64,000 nucleotides of DNA from an uncultured Methylophilaceae bacterium (GTDB lineage: Bacteria; Pseudomonadota; Gammaproteobacteria; Burkholderiales; Methylophilaceae): assembly GCA_903899965.1 (NCBI GenBank), contig CAIULB010000030.1:25489-89488 (forward strand). Reading direction: 5' to 3'. Shown in pieces: positions 1 to 10,624 of the stretch. The notes under the pieces are model-generated. The model ran no database searches and was not told where the DNA came from. It was given only the letters and a program-made list of their open reading frames with translations. Numbering within the stretch: the stretch's first letter is position 1; each line of letters begins with the position of its first letter. A program made the translations under genes and the position numbers.

Positions 1-1045
1 GCCACTCCTCTTTCTTGACGTTGCGTTCTCGGATCGAAAATTTTCCGCTGCGCATATTTAAATCGTCAGAGGTGACCACCTTGATGCCTTCGCCTTGGAT
101 TTCTTGGCCGTCTTTTTGACGTATCCATTTCAATCGGCCGGCAATGCGATTGAAGCTATTCTCTACGTCGCTGTATGGCAGTCTTGTCACTACCTTGTCT
201 AATGCAACGTCAGTCGTGAAGCGCTCTACTTGACTGTCTGCAAAATCCACCCAGAATTGCGCCGCGCCATGGCCTTCGCGCAAGTCGAATGGGTAGTCTA
301 GCCAGTTGCGCCAAGCTGCGATGTCTGTGCCGTCAGCTTTTGCATAAACACTGCCATGCCATGACTCAATTTGACTGACGTCTTTGCCAAACACCCTGCC
401 GCGAATATCGATGGGTTTTGAGGTAGCCGCTGAAGGAATGGCGCGTAAGCTAAAGTTATGGTGGCCACGGAGGCTATCCCAGGCCGGGTTTTCGAGGGCT
501 AGATTTAGTTTATCTAAATTCAAAGCTGGTGCACCGCGTAGGTCGTCTTGCCAAATGATATTGGCATCAATGACGTTTACTTGAGCTTGACGCAATAGCC
601 AGTTAGGGAATTCAGGTTTGGATGGTCCGCTCATCGACACCCCGGCCACGTAAATCGTTCCGTCTTTTTCTCGGCGGATCGTGAGCTCGGGTTGGTAGAT
701 CGAAAAAGACGCGAGGCGTGGCTCAAGTAGTGGGATGCTTGTCCAAGACAGGCTGCCCTCAATATGTCGTAAGCTGAGTGCAATCCGATTTTCTTTGTCG
801 TAAATATCGACGTTAAAAACAGAGAGGTGAGGGTTTAAATTGTCCCAGTTGGCATAGATATTACCGATAGTGACTTTTTGGCCAAGAATTTGAGATAAGC
901 CCTGAACGATTTTTGGCTTGTAATCATCAATGTGGGGAAGGACAAAGTACCGTAATCCGATGATCGATAACAAGCCCAGGAAAACGAATGTTCCTAGTGC
1001 TATATAAGCGACTCGATATGACCAGATAAGCGATTTTTTTATCAT
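1..1045 (-). CDS. yhdP: YhdP family AsmA-like envelope protein, N-terminal part (runs off the left edge)
   Basis: The gene reads leftward from an ATG at 1045 and stays open to the window edge, giving about 348 residues. Residues about 12-32 form one membrane anchor, followed by the LPHIDDYKP and NWDNLNPHLSVFNVDIYDK stretches that resemble the start of E. coli YhdP. The family (DUF3971, AsmA-like) has more than 1000 residues and spans the periplasm; E. coli YhdP with TamB and YdbH takes part in phospholipid transport to the outer membrane. Only the anchor and the first beta-rich part are visible, so function rests on family likeness. It is divergent from yheS, with a 215-base gap that should hold both promoters; I saw no clear promoter motif there. 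Confidence 0.8.
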   Translation of the reverse strand, partial: MIKKSLIWSYRVAYIALGTFVFLGLLSIIGLRYFVLPHIDDYKPKIVQGLSQILGQKVTIGNIYANWDNLNPHLSVFNVDIYDKENRIALSLRHIEGSLSWTSIPLLEPRLASFSIYQPELTIRREKDGTIYVAGVSMSGPSKPEFPNWLLRQAQVNVIDANIIWQDDLRGAPALNLDKLNLALENPAWDSLRGHHNFSLRAIPSAATSKPIDIRGRVFGKDVSQIESWHGSVYAKADGTDIAAWRNWLDYPFDLREGHGAAQFWVDFADSQVERFTTDVALDKVVTRLPYSDVENSFNRIAGRLKWIRQKDGQEIQGEGIKVVTSDDLNMRSGKFSIRERNVKKEEW

Positions 1046-1260
1046 GAATTTCTATTGTAATTGTTTTTGAGCCTGAGGCGAGTCCATTGAGTTCTTTCAC
1101 CTATGACGCATAGCCTACATTCTACTCTATGCAGGGTTTTCTATCTGTTACTTATCGAACAAACAAGTGATGATGTGAGGCTACATGCTTTAGAATAACG
1201 TCTTTGTTAAAAGTTGGCTGACGTGATGCGCAAATATTCACGTTAAAGAGAAAGGCAAGT

Positions 1261-3171
1261 TTGATTCAATTTAAAAATCTCACTTTAACGCGTGGCGTCA
1301 AAGTGCTGGTTGAGGGGGCATCGTTTCAGCTTCATCCGGGGCATAAGGTTGGTTTGACTGGCGCTAATGGCGCAGGAAAATCAAGTTTGTTTGCTATGTT
1401 GCGCGGTGAATTACACCCTGAGCATGGTGACCTAGAAATGCCGCCTAACTGGGTGATTGCGCATGTGGCACAAGAGACACCTGCTTTATCTCAGGCTGCC
1501 ATCGAGTTTACCTTGGACGGTGATGTTGAGCTGCGTTCGATTGAGACTGCTTTGGTTGAGGCAGAAGCTAAACACGAAGGCGAAAAGATCGGTGAGTTAC
1601 ACGCACGGTTTAGCGAAATTGGCGGTTATTCAGCGCGCGCACGCGCTGCGGAGCTGTTAGATGGCCTTGGCTTCAAGAATGCTGATTTAAGTCGTCCCGT
1701 TTCTGATTTTTCAGGTGGCTGGCGCGTCAGACTCAATTTGGCACGTGCGCTGATGTGCCGCTCAGACTTGCTATTACTTGATGAGCCGACTAACCATTTG
1801 GACTTGGACGCCGTAATTTGGCTGGAGACATGGCTCAAGGAGTATCGTGGCACCTTGGTGCTCATTTCTCATGACAGAGACTTCTTAGACGCGATTGTGA
1901 ACCATATCGCCCACATCGAACAACAGCGCCTCACGCTATACAAAGGTGGTTATTCAGACTTTGAACGCCAACGTGCAGAACGTCTTGCACAGCAGCAATC
2001 CATGTATGAGCGTCAGCAGCGCAATGTTGCCCATTTACAAAGTTATATTGAACGCTTCCGTGCCAAGGCCACTAAAGCCCGTCAAGCACAAAGTCGTATC
2101 AAAGCCCTTGAGCGGATGGAAATGATTTCAGCGGCGCATATTGATACGCCATTTGATTTTAGCTTTAGAGAAATGCAAAACGTGCCAGACCCATTGTTGG
2201 TGCTCGATGATGTGAGCGTCGGTTATGGCGACACCACCATCTTAAGCAACATAGAGCTGGCGCTTCGGCCGGGTGAGCGGCTTGGTCTCTTGGGTCGCAA
2301 CGGTGCGGGTAAGTCTACTTTAATTAAGCTTCTTGCAAGCGAGCTTGCCATGAAGTCTGGTAAGCGCGTTGAAGGCAAAGACTTAAAGATTGGTTACTTT
2401 GCGCAGCATCAGTTAGAACAGCTTCGTCTTGATGAGTCTCCGCTTGAGCATATGCAGAAGTTAGATCCTGAGACGCGTGAGCAGGAGCATCGTAATTACT
2501 TGGGTGGCTTTGATTTTAAGGGAGACATGGCAAGCTCACCATGTGGGCCATTCTCCGGTGGCGAGAAATCTCGCCTGGCTTTGGCTTTGCTGATTTGGAC
2601 GCGTCCTAACTTACTCTTGCTTGATGAGCCGACCAACCATTTGGACTTGGAAATGCGCCATGCGCTCACGGTCGCCTTGCAGGAATATCAGGGCGGTGTG
2701 GTGATTGTGTCGCATGATAGAGCCATGCTTAGAGCCACTTGCGACAAGTTTATGTTGGTTGCACACGGCAAAGCAGAAGTGTTTGATGGCGACTTGGATG
2801 ACTACAAAGATTGGCTCAATGCGCAAAAGCTAGCGGATAAGCAAGGTCTAGAATCAAGCAAAGAAGTACCAGTCTCTGCTAACAAGGTGGATAGGGCGCA
2901 AAGCAAGGCGGATAGGCAGGCACGTATTGCCGAGCGTCGCCCACTACTCAAAGAAACCGAACAGATTGAAACCAATATGACGAGGTGGGAACAAGATAAA
3001 TCGGCGATAGATCACAAGCTCGCAGATCCTGATTTATATGCCCAAAGCGATAAAAGCGTTTTGCAAGATTTGCTTAAACGCCAAGCTGAATTGATGCAGC
3101 AATTAGAAACGGCAGAGATGCGCTGGCTAGAATTACAAGAAATGCTCGAAGCATTGCCCGCGATTCAATAA
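1261..3171 (+). CDS. yheS: ABC-F family ATPase YheS
   Basis: Soluble ABC-F protein with two nucleotide-binding domains and no membrane segment, 636 residues, almost the length of E. coli YheS (637). Domain 1 has Walker A GANGAGKS (about 34-41), signature SGGW (151-154) and Walker B LLLLDEPTNHLDLD (about 170-183). Domain 2 has GRNGAGKST (about 345-353), SGGEK (432-436) and a second LLLLDEPTNHLDLE. The linker at about 240-290 is rich in Arg, Lys and Gln and matches the P-site tRNA interaction motif, so the protein probably acts on stalled ribosomes. Residues after 540 look like a coiled coil. The start is TTG at 1261, preceded by GAGAAAGG. The next gene begins 30 bases after the stop and may be cotranscribed. 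Confidence 0.93.
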   Translation: MIQFKNLTLTRGVKVLVEGASFQLHPGHKVGLTGANGAGKSSLFAMLRGELHPEHGDLEMPPNWVIAHVAQETPALSQAAIEFTLDGDVELRSIETALVEAEAKHEGEKIGELHARFSEIGGYSARARAAELLDGLGFKNADLSRPVSDFSGGWRVRLNLARALMCRSDLLLLDEPTNHLDLDAVIWLETWLKEYRGTLVLISHDRDFLDAIVNHIAHIEQQRLTLYKGGYSDFERQRAERLAQQQSMYERQQRNVAHLQSYIERFRAKATKARQAQSRIKALERMEMISAAHIDTPFDFSFREMQNVPDPLLVLDDVSVGYGDTTILSNIELALRPGERLGLLGRNGAGKSTLIKLLASELAMKSGKRVEGKDLKIGYFAQHQLEQLRLDESPLEHMQKLDPETREQEHRNYLGGFDFKGDMASSPCGPFSGGEKSRLALALLIWTRPNLLLLDEPTNHLDLEMRHALTVALQEYQGGVVIVSHDRAMLRATCDKFMLVAHGKAEVFDGDLDDYKDWLNAQKLADKQGLESSKEVPVSANKVDRAQSKADRQARIAERRPLLKETEQIETNMTRWEQDKSAIDHKLADPDLYAQSDKSVLQDLLKRQAELMQQLETAEMRWLELQEMLEALPAIQ

Positions 3172-3201
3172 AAATATTTAGTGTAGATAGAGAACTCAAA
3201 C

Positions 3202-3762
3202 ATGGCTAACCAATACTCTAAGAACTTAAGCTTACTCCACGCCCTTTGCTTGGCAGAAGGTCACACCGAGCAAGATGCGCCGCTCAGTAGCAACTTGGAT
3301 GACTATGATCCGGTCAAGGCAGCGAGCTATCTTGCTTGCTACATTACTGCGAAGGCGATTAAAGAGGCCTCGCGTTCGCCAGCTGATGAGCGTTACGATA
3401 ACTTTGATATGCTCAGCGTTTACCAAGCATTTGCTTTAATGGTTTACGCTTATCTGGTCTTGCCATTAGGCGCCGAGGATGTGGTGGCGGATTTAGAGCA
3501 AGATCAAATCGTCATCGCTAAGTCTCTCTTTGCTGAACTGACGAACGAAGAACTCGCAGATATTGTGGAGTCTGGCATGCGTAAATTCCACTTGATTGGC
3601 GATGCGGATGCTGAGCATTGGACGCACTTCCGTGAAGACTTTGATAAGGCCGTGATTGCTTTCTTGGTTGCAGGTACGGACGATGCGGCCCCATTTGAAA
3701 AAGAAGAGCTGATCCCTGTATTGGGCGCCTTCTTGAGTATGCTATGTGAGGCGTTTGCCTAA
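3202..3762 (+). CDS. Hypothetical protein, 186 aa, family not recognised
   Basis: I do not recognise this protein. It is acidic and looks mostly helical, with no signal peptide, no clear membrane segment and no known catalytic motif. There is a hydrophobic stretch near residues 74-90 (YQAFALMVYAYLVLPLG) and a second one at the C-terminus (PVLGAFLSMLCEAF). Codon use matches the neighbours, and the gene starts 30 bases after yheS on the same strand, so a shared transcript is likely. It ends 1 base before the convergent ychJ-like stop, with no terminator hairpin in between. A ribosome-linked role by association with yheS would be a guess. Confidence 0.7.
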   Translation: MANQYSKNLSLLHALCLAEGHTEQDAPLSSNLDDYDPVKAASYLACYITAKAIKEASRSPADERYDNFDMLSVYQAFALMVYAYLVLPLGAEDVVADLEQDQIVIAKSLFAELTNEELADIVESGMRKFHLIGDADAEHWTHFREDFDKAVIAFLVAGTDDAAPFEKEELIPVLGAFLSMLCEAFA

Positions 3763-3763
3763 G

Positions 3764-4177
3764 CTAATCGTTAAACTCGCCGTGCACGTAATACCAGCGT
3801 CCTGCAATCCTTCTAAATTGGCTGATTTCGTGAAGTTTCTCGGTTTTGCCGTTGTCTTTGTAGTGAGCAATAAACTCGACAATTGCTTGGTCGTCGTTAG
3901 GTTCGAAGCGCTTCACCTCAAGCCCTAGCCATTTAGTACGGTCGTTTGCTAGGTTGAGGTATTTCGGTCTGGTATTAGGGTGCCACGTGTTGAGTAAGTA
4001 TTCTTCTAAACCCAATACATAAGCGCTGTAGCGAGACCGCATGAGTTTTTCAGCATTGGGTGCGCCAGTGCTTAGGTGATAAGGCTCGCAGCAGTCTTGA
4101 TAAAGCGCGCCGCTTCCGCATGGGCAATCAATTTTGATAACGGGCTTAGGCAATCTCGCGCGTTTCTTTAAATTCAA
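3764..4177 (-). CDS. YchJ-like SEC-C metal-binding protein
   Basis: Small cytoplasmic protein of 137 residues. The N-terminus holds the SEC-C-type zinc motif: C18-P-C20-GSG followed by C29-C30. After it come the conserved [18 protein letters not shown] and WYYVHGEF stretches of the UPF0225/YchJ family. E. coli YchJ carries a second CPCGSG motif at its C-terminus; it is absent here, so this is the single-motif form. The proposed start overlaps the end of prfC by 32 bases, which suggests translational coupling and one transcript. The molecular role of the family is not established. Confidence 0.85.
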   Translation of the reverse strand: MNLKKRARLPKPVIKIDCPCGSGALYQDCCEPYHLSTGAPNAEKLMRSRYSAYVLGLEEYLLNTWHPNTRPKYLNLANDRTKWLGLEVKRFEPNDDQAIVEFIAHYKDNGKTEKLHEISQFRRIAGRWYYVHGEFND

Positions 4178-5720
4178 TCTCTGGGTAACGCTCTTGTGCC
4201 ATTTGTAAGTTCACGCGATTTGGCGCGAGATACACATAATCATCTGCGCTATCGAGACCTACGTTAAAGCCGTATTTATCAGCGATGGCTTTTAGATCAG
4301 CGTCGCTGCCTTTTAGCCAGCGCGCGGTGTGGCAGTCATAAGGCTCAAATATCATGTCAACGCCGTATTCGTGCTCAAGGCGGTGTGCTACTACGTCAAA
4401 TTGCAAGATACCCACTGCACCCAAAATCAAGTCATTGGAGAGTAGGGGGCGGAATAATTGGGCTGCGCCTTCTTCCGATAGTTGTTTGAGCCCGATTTGT
4501 AACTGCTTCATCTTCATCGGATTTTTAATGCGTGCACGGCGGAAAAACTCAGGCGCGAAAGAAGGGATGCCAATGAATTTTAAGTTTTCACTTTCAGTAA
4601 AAGTGTCGCCGAGTTTGATGGTGCCGTGGTTAGGAATACCAATAATATCCCCAGAGTAGGCCTCGTCCATCGTTGTACGGTCTTGCGCCATAAAAGTAAT
4701 CGCGTTGTTGACGGAGATTTGCTTGCCTGTGGCCACTTGTTTGATTTTCATGCCACGTTCAAAGCGGCCTGAACATACACGCAAGAATGCAATACGGTCG
4801 CGGTGTTTTGGGTCCATGTTGGCTTGAATCTTGAACACAAAGCCTGAGAATTTCGCTTCATTTGGTGCGACTTCGCGTGTCGCAGTTTTTCGGGCTAGTG
4901 GGGCAGGGGATAGCTCAACCACGGCATCTAATAAAGATTGCACGCCAAAGTTGTTAATCCCTGAGCCAAAAAACACAGGAGTTTGTTTGCCGCTTAAATA
5001 GCGTTCTTTATTAAAGGTGTTTGATGCGCCGCGGACTAACTCAATATCAACGCGTAACTCTTCAGCTTGGCGACCAAGCAGTTCGTCTAGGCGTGGGTTA
5101 TCTAGGCCCTGAATCACTTCCGACGTGCCTTTTTCTGCGCGCGGATCAAAGAATGACACCACATCGTTGTATAGGTGATACACGCCGCGGAAACCTTTAC
5201 CCATCCCAATCGGCCAAGTCATTGGCGCACACTCCATGCCGAGTGTGGATTCAATTTCGTCTAATAATTCAATTGGCGGACGGCTTTCGCGGTCTAGTTT
5301 ATTGATGAAGGTGATAATTGGCGTGTCGCGCATACGGCATACATTGAGTAGCTTGATCGTTTGCGTCTCAACGCCATTCACTGAGTCAATCACCATCACT
5401 GCTGAGTCAACAGCGGTTAGTGTGCGGTAAGTATCTTCCGAGAAGTCATCATGGCCTGGAGTGTCCAGCAAATTAATCATGTGCTCACGGTATGGAAACT
5501 GCATGACCGATGAAGTCACCGAGATGCCACGTTGTTTCTCAAGTTCCATCCAGTCAGACGTCGCATGACGTGCGGCTTTACGGCCACGCACTTCACCTGC
5601 AACTTGAATCGCACCACCGAACCATAACAGTTTTTCGGTGAGCGTCGTTTTACCCGCATCAGGATGCGAAATAATGGCAAAGGTACGGCGGCGGGTAATT
5701 TCTTCTGGTAAGGATGACAT
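4146..5720 (-). CDS. prfC: Peptide chain release factor 3 (RF3)
   Basis: Translational GTPase that recycles RF1 and RF2 from the ribosome after termination. G1 HPDAGKTT (about 19-26), G3 DTPGHDDF and G4 NKLD are all intact. Length 524 aa fits the family (E. coli 529). I take the ATG at 5720 ([16 protein letters not shown]) as the start; an in-frame TTG two codons upstream at 5726 is possible. The downstream ychJ-like gene overlaps the 3' end. The acs terminator hairpin lies just upstream, so prfC is probably expressed from its own promoter or from read-through. Confidence 0.95.
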   Translation of the reverse strand: MSSLPEEITRRRTFAIISHPDAGKTTLTEKLLWFGGAIQVAGEVRGRKAARHATSDWMELEKQRGISVTSSVMQFPYREHMINLLDTPGHDDFSEDTYRTLTAVDSAVMVIDSVNGVETQTIKLLNVCRMRDTPIITFINKLDRESRPPIELLDEIESTLGMECAPMTWPIGMGKGFRGVYHLYNDVVSFFDPRAEKGTSEVIQGLDNPRLDELLGRQAEELRVDIELVRGASNTFNKERYLSGKQTPVFFGSGINNFGVQSLLDAVVELSPAPLARKTATREVAPNEAKFSGFVFKIQANMDPKHRDRIAFLRVCSGRFERGMKIKQVATGKQISVNNAITFMAQDRTTMDEAYSGDIIGIPNHGTIKLGDTFTESENLKFIGIPSFAPEFFRRARIKNPMKMKQLQIGLKQLSEEGAAQLFRPLLSNDLILGAVGILQFDVVAHRLEHEYGVDMIFEPYDCHTARWLKGSDADLKAIADKYGFNVGLDSADDYVYLAPNRVNLQMAQERYPEIEFKETREIA

Positions 5721-5740
5721 GGCCAAAATCTAGATGCGAA

Positions 5741-5770
5741 AAAAGCGCTATTCTATCCGAAATAGCGCTT
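5741..5770 (-). terminator. Rho-independent terminator of acs
   Basis: Perfect 10-bp inverted repeat AAGCGCTATT (5743-5752) and AATAGCGCTT (5761-5770) with an 8-base loop. Read on the minus strand the 3' arm runs into a T tract, so it ends acs transcripts coming from the right. Confidence 0.8.
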
Positions 5771-5791
5771 AATCCGAAGGTAAAGCTGGTC

Positions 5792-7756
5792 TTAAAGGAT
5801 AGGTTGTTTCAGTTGCTCAAGAATCGCTGGGTTATCAAGCGTCGAGATATCAGAGGTAATTTCCTCACCTTTTGCCAGACTGCGCAATAGGCGTCGCATG
5901 ATCTTACCAGAACGTGTTTTTGGTAAATTGTCACCAAAACGGATCTCGTCTGGTTTAGCAATTGGCCCAATCTCTTTACCAACCCAGTCACGCAGTTCAG
6001 CCACAATCTTTTTCGCGGCTTCGCCTTCTGGGCGCGAGCCTTTAAGCACCACGTAAGCGACGATAGACTCACCCTTGATCTCATGCGGTTTACCCACAAT
6101 CGCTGCTTCTGCAACGAGTGGGTTGGCTACTAAAGCGGACTCAATTTCCATAGTACCAAGGCGATGACCTGACACGTTAAGCACATCATCGATACGCCCC
6201 ATAATCCAGTAGTAACCATCTGCGTCGCGGTGCGCTGAGTCGCCTGCTAGGTACAAGCCATTTAACTCTTCAGGGAAGTAAGATTTTTTGAAGCGTTCAG
6301 GATTGCCCCAGATGGTTCGAATCATTGAAGGCCAAGGTTTTTTAGCGACCAGCAAGCCGCCCCCAGTGCCTTCAATGTGGGTGCCATCTTCGTGAACGAT
6401 GTCCATCATGATGCCAGGCAGAGGCATGGTGCATGAGCCTGGTTTTGCATCAATAGCCCCAGGAAGTGGCGCCAGCATATGTGCGCCAGTTTCTGTTTGC
6501 CACCAAGTATCCACAATCGGGCAACGCTCATTACCCACAACAGTGTGATACCACATCCAAGCTTCTGGATTGATTGGTTCGCCCACGGTGCCTAGCAAGC
6601 GTAAGCTTGAAAGGTTGTATTGTTTAGGTAAGTCACCACCCAATTTAATGAGCGAGCGGATTGCTGTTGGCGCCGTGTAGAACACGCTGACTTTGTGCTT
6701 TTCAATCATCTGCCAGAAGCGACCAGCGTCGGGGTAGGTTGGGATACCCTCAAAGATTACCTGCGTTGCACCTAGTGATAATGGGCCATACGCTACATAG
6801 CTGTGGCCAGTAATCCAGCCCACGTCTGCGGTACACCAAAATACGTCGCTATCTTTGTAATCAAAAACCCACTTGATGCTCATTAGGGCGCCAAGCAAGT
6901 AGCCGCCTGTCGAATGTTGTACGCCTTTAGGAGTGCCTGTAGAGCCTGATGTGTAGAGGATGAATAGGGGATGTTCTGCGTTGACCCATGTTGGTTCGCA
7001 AACGTCAGAAGCGTTGCTTTCTAGCTCATGCCACCAAAGGTCACGGCCGTTAATCCAAGCCACTTCTGATTTGGTACGCTGACAAACGATGACTGTTGTC
7101 ACAGCTTCGCAGCCACCTAAAGCCAACGCTTCATCTACCGCGGTTTTAAGTACAACTGCTTTGCCCCCGCGCATACCAGCATCTGCAGTGATGACTAATT
7201 TAGCGCCAACGTCGGTAATGCGTTCGTGTAAGCTTTTGGATGAAAAGCCGCCAAATACGACTGAGTGAATGGCGCCAATGCGTGCGCAGGCTTGCATGGC
7301 AATCACTGCCTCGATGCCCATTGGTAGGTAAATGATGACGCGGTCGCCTAAGGCGATGCCTTGGTCTTTAAGCGCATTCGCAAATCGGCAAACGCGTTGG
7401 TGAAGTTGCTTGTAAGTGAGTTGAGTCACTGAGCCATCATCTGCTTCAAAAATAATGGCAGTTTTGTCTCCTTTGCTTGCAAGGTGACGGTCGATACAGT
7501 TGTAGGAGGCGTTTAGTTCACCATCATGAAACCAGCGATAAAAAGGCGCTTTGCTTTCATCTAAAATTTGGGTGAAGGGTTTGTGCCAATCAAGTTCGGT
7601 ACGGGCTAGGTTAGCCCAAAAGCCTGTGTAGTCTTGCTCAGCTTGTTTGCATAGGGCTTGGTAAGCGGCTAATCCAGAAACGGTCGCATTTTGTTTGAAC
7701 GCAGGAATAGGCGCAAACACGCGGTTTTCAGATAGCACGGACTCGATTGATGACAT
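5792..7756 (-). CDS. acs: Acetyl-CoA synthetase
   Basis: AMP-forming acetate-CoA ligase of 654 residues, the usual length (E. coli 652). The ATP-binding loop [11 protein letters not shown] lies at about 268-278. The C-terminal [11 protein letters not shown] carries the catalytic Lys618, the known target of acetyl-lysine regulation in this family. The [11 protein letters not shown]-terminus and WWQTETG motif fit Acs rather than propionyl-CoA synthetase. A purine-rich GGGGGA lies upstream of the ATG. The gene is divergent from glnE across 153 bases and is closed by a hairpin at 5741-5770. Its role in a methylotroph is probably scavenging of acetate. Confidence 0.94.
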   Translation of the reverse strand: MSSIESVLSENRVFAPIPAFKQNATVSGLAAYQALCKQAEQDYTGFWANLARTELDWHKPFTQILDESKAPFYRWFHDGELNASYNCIDRHLASKGDKTAIIFEADDGSVTQLTYKQLHQRVCRFANALKDQGIALGDRVIIYLPMGIEAVIAMQACARIGAIHSVVFGGFSSKSLHERITDVGAKLVITADAGMRGGKAVVLKTAVDEALALGGCEAVTTVIVCQRTKSEVAWINGRDLWWHELESNASDVCEPTWVNAEHPLFILYTSGSTGTPKGVQHSTGGYLLGALMSIKWVFDYKDSDVFWCTADVGWITGHSYVAYGPLSLGATQVIFEGIPTYPDAGRFWQMIEKHKVSVFYTAPTAIRSLIKLGGDLPKQYNLSSLRLLGTVGEPINPEAWMWYHTVVGNERCPIVDTWWQTETGAHMLAPLPGAIDAKPGSCTMPLPGIMMDIVHEDGTHIEGTGGGLLVAKKPWPSMIRTIWGNPERFKKSYFPEELNGLYLAGDSAHRDADGYYWIMGRIDDVLNVSGHRLGTMEIESALVANPLVAEAAIVGKPHEIKGESIVAYVVLKGSRPEGEAAKKIVAELRDWVGKEIGPIAKPDEIRFGDNLPKTRSGKIMRRLLRSLAKGEEITSDISTLDNPAILEQLKQPIL

Positions 7757-7909
7757 TGCATTTCCCCCGATAGAACTTTAATTATTTTTATATGAATAGG
7801 TTTAGAATTTATAAGAGGGATAATAACATTTTCAAAGTCTATTTCTAGCCACTCAACCGCATTTTTAATCGCTCCTGATCGTTTTGGGAGTTAGGATTTT
7901 TCAAACTTC

Positions 7910-10624
7910 ATGATCACTGTTTCGCATTTCGAATCAACACCAGAAGCCGTCATTGTTCGGCATGCTATTGCTTGCAGTCCTTTCGTTAGTCGGTTGCTAG
8001 CCGGCGATGCCGCCTTGTTGCCAGATTTAATGCAAAAGCATGTCGCTGGATTTGGCCGCGCTGAAATGCAAGACTTTCTGGCATTACAGCCGATTGTCGA
8101 TGAGGTGAGTTTAAAACGTGCGCTGCGCAAACTCCGTCAGCGCGTGATGCTCAGGACGATTGTGCGTGATTTAAACGGCTTATCTGGCCTGGCTGAAGTC
8201 ATGCAGGCGATGAGCGATTTAGCTGAAGTCACGGTCAATGTTGCTTTGGGTCACATTGAAACTTGGCTTAAGGTCACTTATGGAGAACCGATAGGCGAAA
8301 GTGGTCAGCCACAGTCTTTGGTTGTGATCGGCATGGGTAAGCTGGGTGGCTATGAGCTCAATGTGTCCTCTGATATCGATTTGATTTTTGCGTTCGAAGA
8401 GGATGGTGAAACGAATGGCGTTGCTCAGGGTAAGTCAACATTAAGTAATCATGAGTTCTTCACCCGCGTTGCTAAAAAATTGATCGCAGCGATTGATGAA
8501 ATTACCGAGGATGGGTTTGTATTTCGTGTGGATATGCGCTTGCGGCCCTATGGCTCAGAGGGGCCGCTCGCTTGTAGCTTGACCATGCTGGAAGAGTATT
8601 ACCAAAACCAAGGGCGCGAGTGGGAGCGTTATGCTTGGATTAAGGGTCGCGTGATTGCTGGCCCGGCAAAAGTGATTGCTGATTTGCTACGACCTTTTGT
8701 CTTCCGTAAGTATTTAGATTACGGCGCATTCGCTTCTATGCGTGATTTGAAGGTCCAGATTCAGCGTGATGTGAATAAGCGCGATATGCACGACAACATT
8801 AAGTTGGGGCGAGGCGGGATTCGCGAAATTGAATTTATCGCGCAGGTCTTTCAGCTTATCCGGGGTGGTCAGGATATGAGCCTGCAAATTCGCCCAACCT
8901 TGAGCGTGCTCGCCTTGTTGCGTGAAAAACATTTGCTGCTAGATCAAACCGTCGAAGAGTTAAGTGCGGCCTATGTGTTTTTGCGTGACTTAGAACATCG
9001 ATTGCAATACGCAGAAGACCAACAAACGCAGACCTTACCTACCAATGATGAGGGCAAGGCTCGGCTCGCATTAGCCATGAATTGCGAAAACTGGGGTGCG
9101 CTACATGCCAAGATAGAAGCGCATCGCCAAATAGTAGATAAGCACTTCAATGAGGTGTTTAGCGATCCAAAAGGTGAGCATGTTGAGGATGTGAGTGTGG
9201 CTGAGGTTTGGCAAGCCACGATTGTTGATTCTGAGGCGATTAACCGAATTAAATTACTAGGCTTCTTGGATGCCAACCAAACGCTGATGCGTTTGCGTGG
9301 CTTAGCGCACGGTGCAAAATATAAACAGTTGCCAGAGTTAAGCCGTCAGCGTTTTGACCAGCTCATGCCGCTGGTAATTAAGTTGGCGGCAAAAGAACAG
9401 GACCCCGATACGGCTTTATTGCGAGTCTCTGATTTGCTTGAAAGCATTTGCCGCCGTGCCAGTTATTTGGCGTTGCTTGCTGAATATCCGGCGGCTTTAA
9501 ATCTAGTCATTCGTTTGACCTCGGCAAGCCCTTGGCTCGCACAATATTTATCGCAGCATCCTATTTTGCTGGACGAGTTGCTAGACACACAGCATTTGTA
9601 TGCGGTGCCTGATTTTTCCCTTATGCGTGAAGATTTAAAGCAAAGATTGGCGGAAGTGGGGGGTGATGTCGAGCGTCAAATGGACGTGATGCGGCACTTT
9701 AAAAATGCAGCGGTATTCCGCTTTGCGGCGAAAGATGTGGCGGGTGAGTTGCCCCTTGAAACCCTTTCAGATTATTTGAGTGAGCTCGCGAATTTGATTC
9801 TGCAAGTGACGCTTGAAACCGTTTGGCCTTCACTGAAGGGCAAGCATCGCGATGTGCCTAAATTTACAGTGATCGGTTACGGCAAGCTCGGCGGCAAAGA
9901 GATAGGCTATGCGTCTGATTTGGACATTATTTTTCTCTACGATGACGATGCCCCAGATGCCGGGCAGATCTATGCGCGCTTTGGTCAGCGTATTAATAAT
10001 TGGCTGAATAGCCTCACTTCAGCGGGTATGCTTTATGAAACGGATATGCAGCTGCGTCCAAATGGTGCTAGTGGCTTACTGGTGAGTACTGTAGAAGCGT
10101 TTAGGGACTATCAACAGCACAAAGCATGGGTGTGGGAGCATCAGGCGATCACAAGGGCGGGATTTAGCGCTGGTGATGAGCAAATTGGCAAAGCCTTTGA
10201 GCAGATACGCGTTGATGTACTCACGCAAAAGCGTGATGTGAATGCTCTTAAACAAGAAGTGGTGGAGATGCGCCAAAAGATGCGCCTGGGCCATGTGATT
10301 CCAGCGGATTTGTTTGACCTTAAGCAAAGCCTGGGCGGCATTATTGATGTTGAATTTATGGTGCAGTATTTGGTGTTAGCGCATGCCCATCACCACCCCG
10401 AGCTAACAGAAAATATCGGCAATATCGCTTTGCTAGGCAAGCTCGCTGGTTTGGGGGTGATTGAAAAATTCCAAGCGGATAATGTAGCGAACGCTTATCG
10501 AGAATTCCGCAAGAAACAGCATGCACTGCGTTTGCAGGGTCATAGCAAAGCGCAAGTGCCTATGGCTGAGGTTGCTAAGCTAGTTGAGCCAGTTCGTGCT
10601 CTGTGGATGCAGTTGATGGCTTAA
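7910..10624 (+). CDS. glnE: Bifunctional glutamine synthetase adenylyltransferase/deadenylylase
   Basis: Controls glutamine synthetase by adding and removing AMP in response to PII and glutamine. The protein has 904 residues (E. coli 946). The N-terminal deadenylylase nucleotidyltransferase domain shows GMGKLGG and DIDLIF (about 141-160). The C-terminal adenylylase domain shows GYGKLGG and DLDIIF (about 655-675). Both aspartate pairs are intact, so both activities should be present. The start ATG at 7910 fits the domain layout, although no strong ribosome binding site is visible. It is convergent with the RND pump gene and the two stop regions overlap by 4 bases. Confidence 0.95.
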   Translation: MITVSHFESTPEAVIVRHAIACSPFVSRLLAGDAALLPDLMQKHVAGFGRAEMQDFLALQPIVDEVSLKRALRKLRQRVMLRTIVRDLNGLSGLAEVMQAMSDLAEVTVNVALGHIETWLKVTYGEPIGESGQPQSLVVIGMGKLGGYELNVSSDIDLIFAFEEDGETNGVAQGKSTLSNHEFFTRVAKKLIAAIDEITEDGFVFRVDMRLRPYGSEGPLACSLTMLEEYYQNQGREWERYAWIKGRVIAGPAKVIADLLRPFVFRKYLDYGAFASMRDLKVQIQRDVNKRDMHDNIKLGRGGIREIEFIAQVFQLIRGGQDMSLQIRPTLSVLALLREKHLLLDQTVEELSAAYVFLRDLEHRLQYAEDQQTQTLPTNDEGKARLALAMNCENWGALHAKIEAHRQIVDKHFNEVFSDPKGEHVEDVSVAEVWQATIVDSEAINRIKLLGFLDANQTLMRLRGLAHGAKYKQLPELSRQRFDQLMPLVIKLAAKEQDPDTALLRVSDLLESICRRASYLALLAEYPAALNLVIRLTSASPWLAQYLSQHPILLDELLDTQHLYAVPDFSLMREDLKQRLAEVGGDVERQMDVMRHFKNAAVFRFAAKDVAGELPLETLSDYLSELANLILQVTLETVWPSLKGKHRDVPKFTVIGYGKLGGKEIGYASDLDIIFLYDDDAPDAGQIYARFGQRINNWLNSLTSAGMLYETDMQLRPNGASGLLVSTVEAFRDYQQHKAWVWEHQAITRAGFSAGDEQIGKAFEQIRVDVLTQKRDVNALKQEVVEMRQKMRLGHVIPADLFDLKQSLGGIIDVEFMVQYLVLAHAHHHPELTENIGNIALLGKLAGLGVIEKFQADNVANAYREFRKKQHALRLQGHSKAQVPMAEVAKLVEPVRALWMQLMA

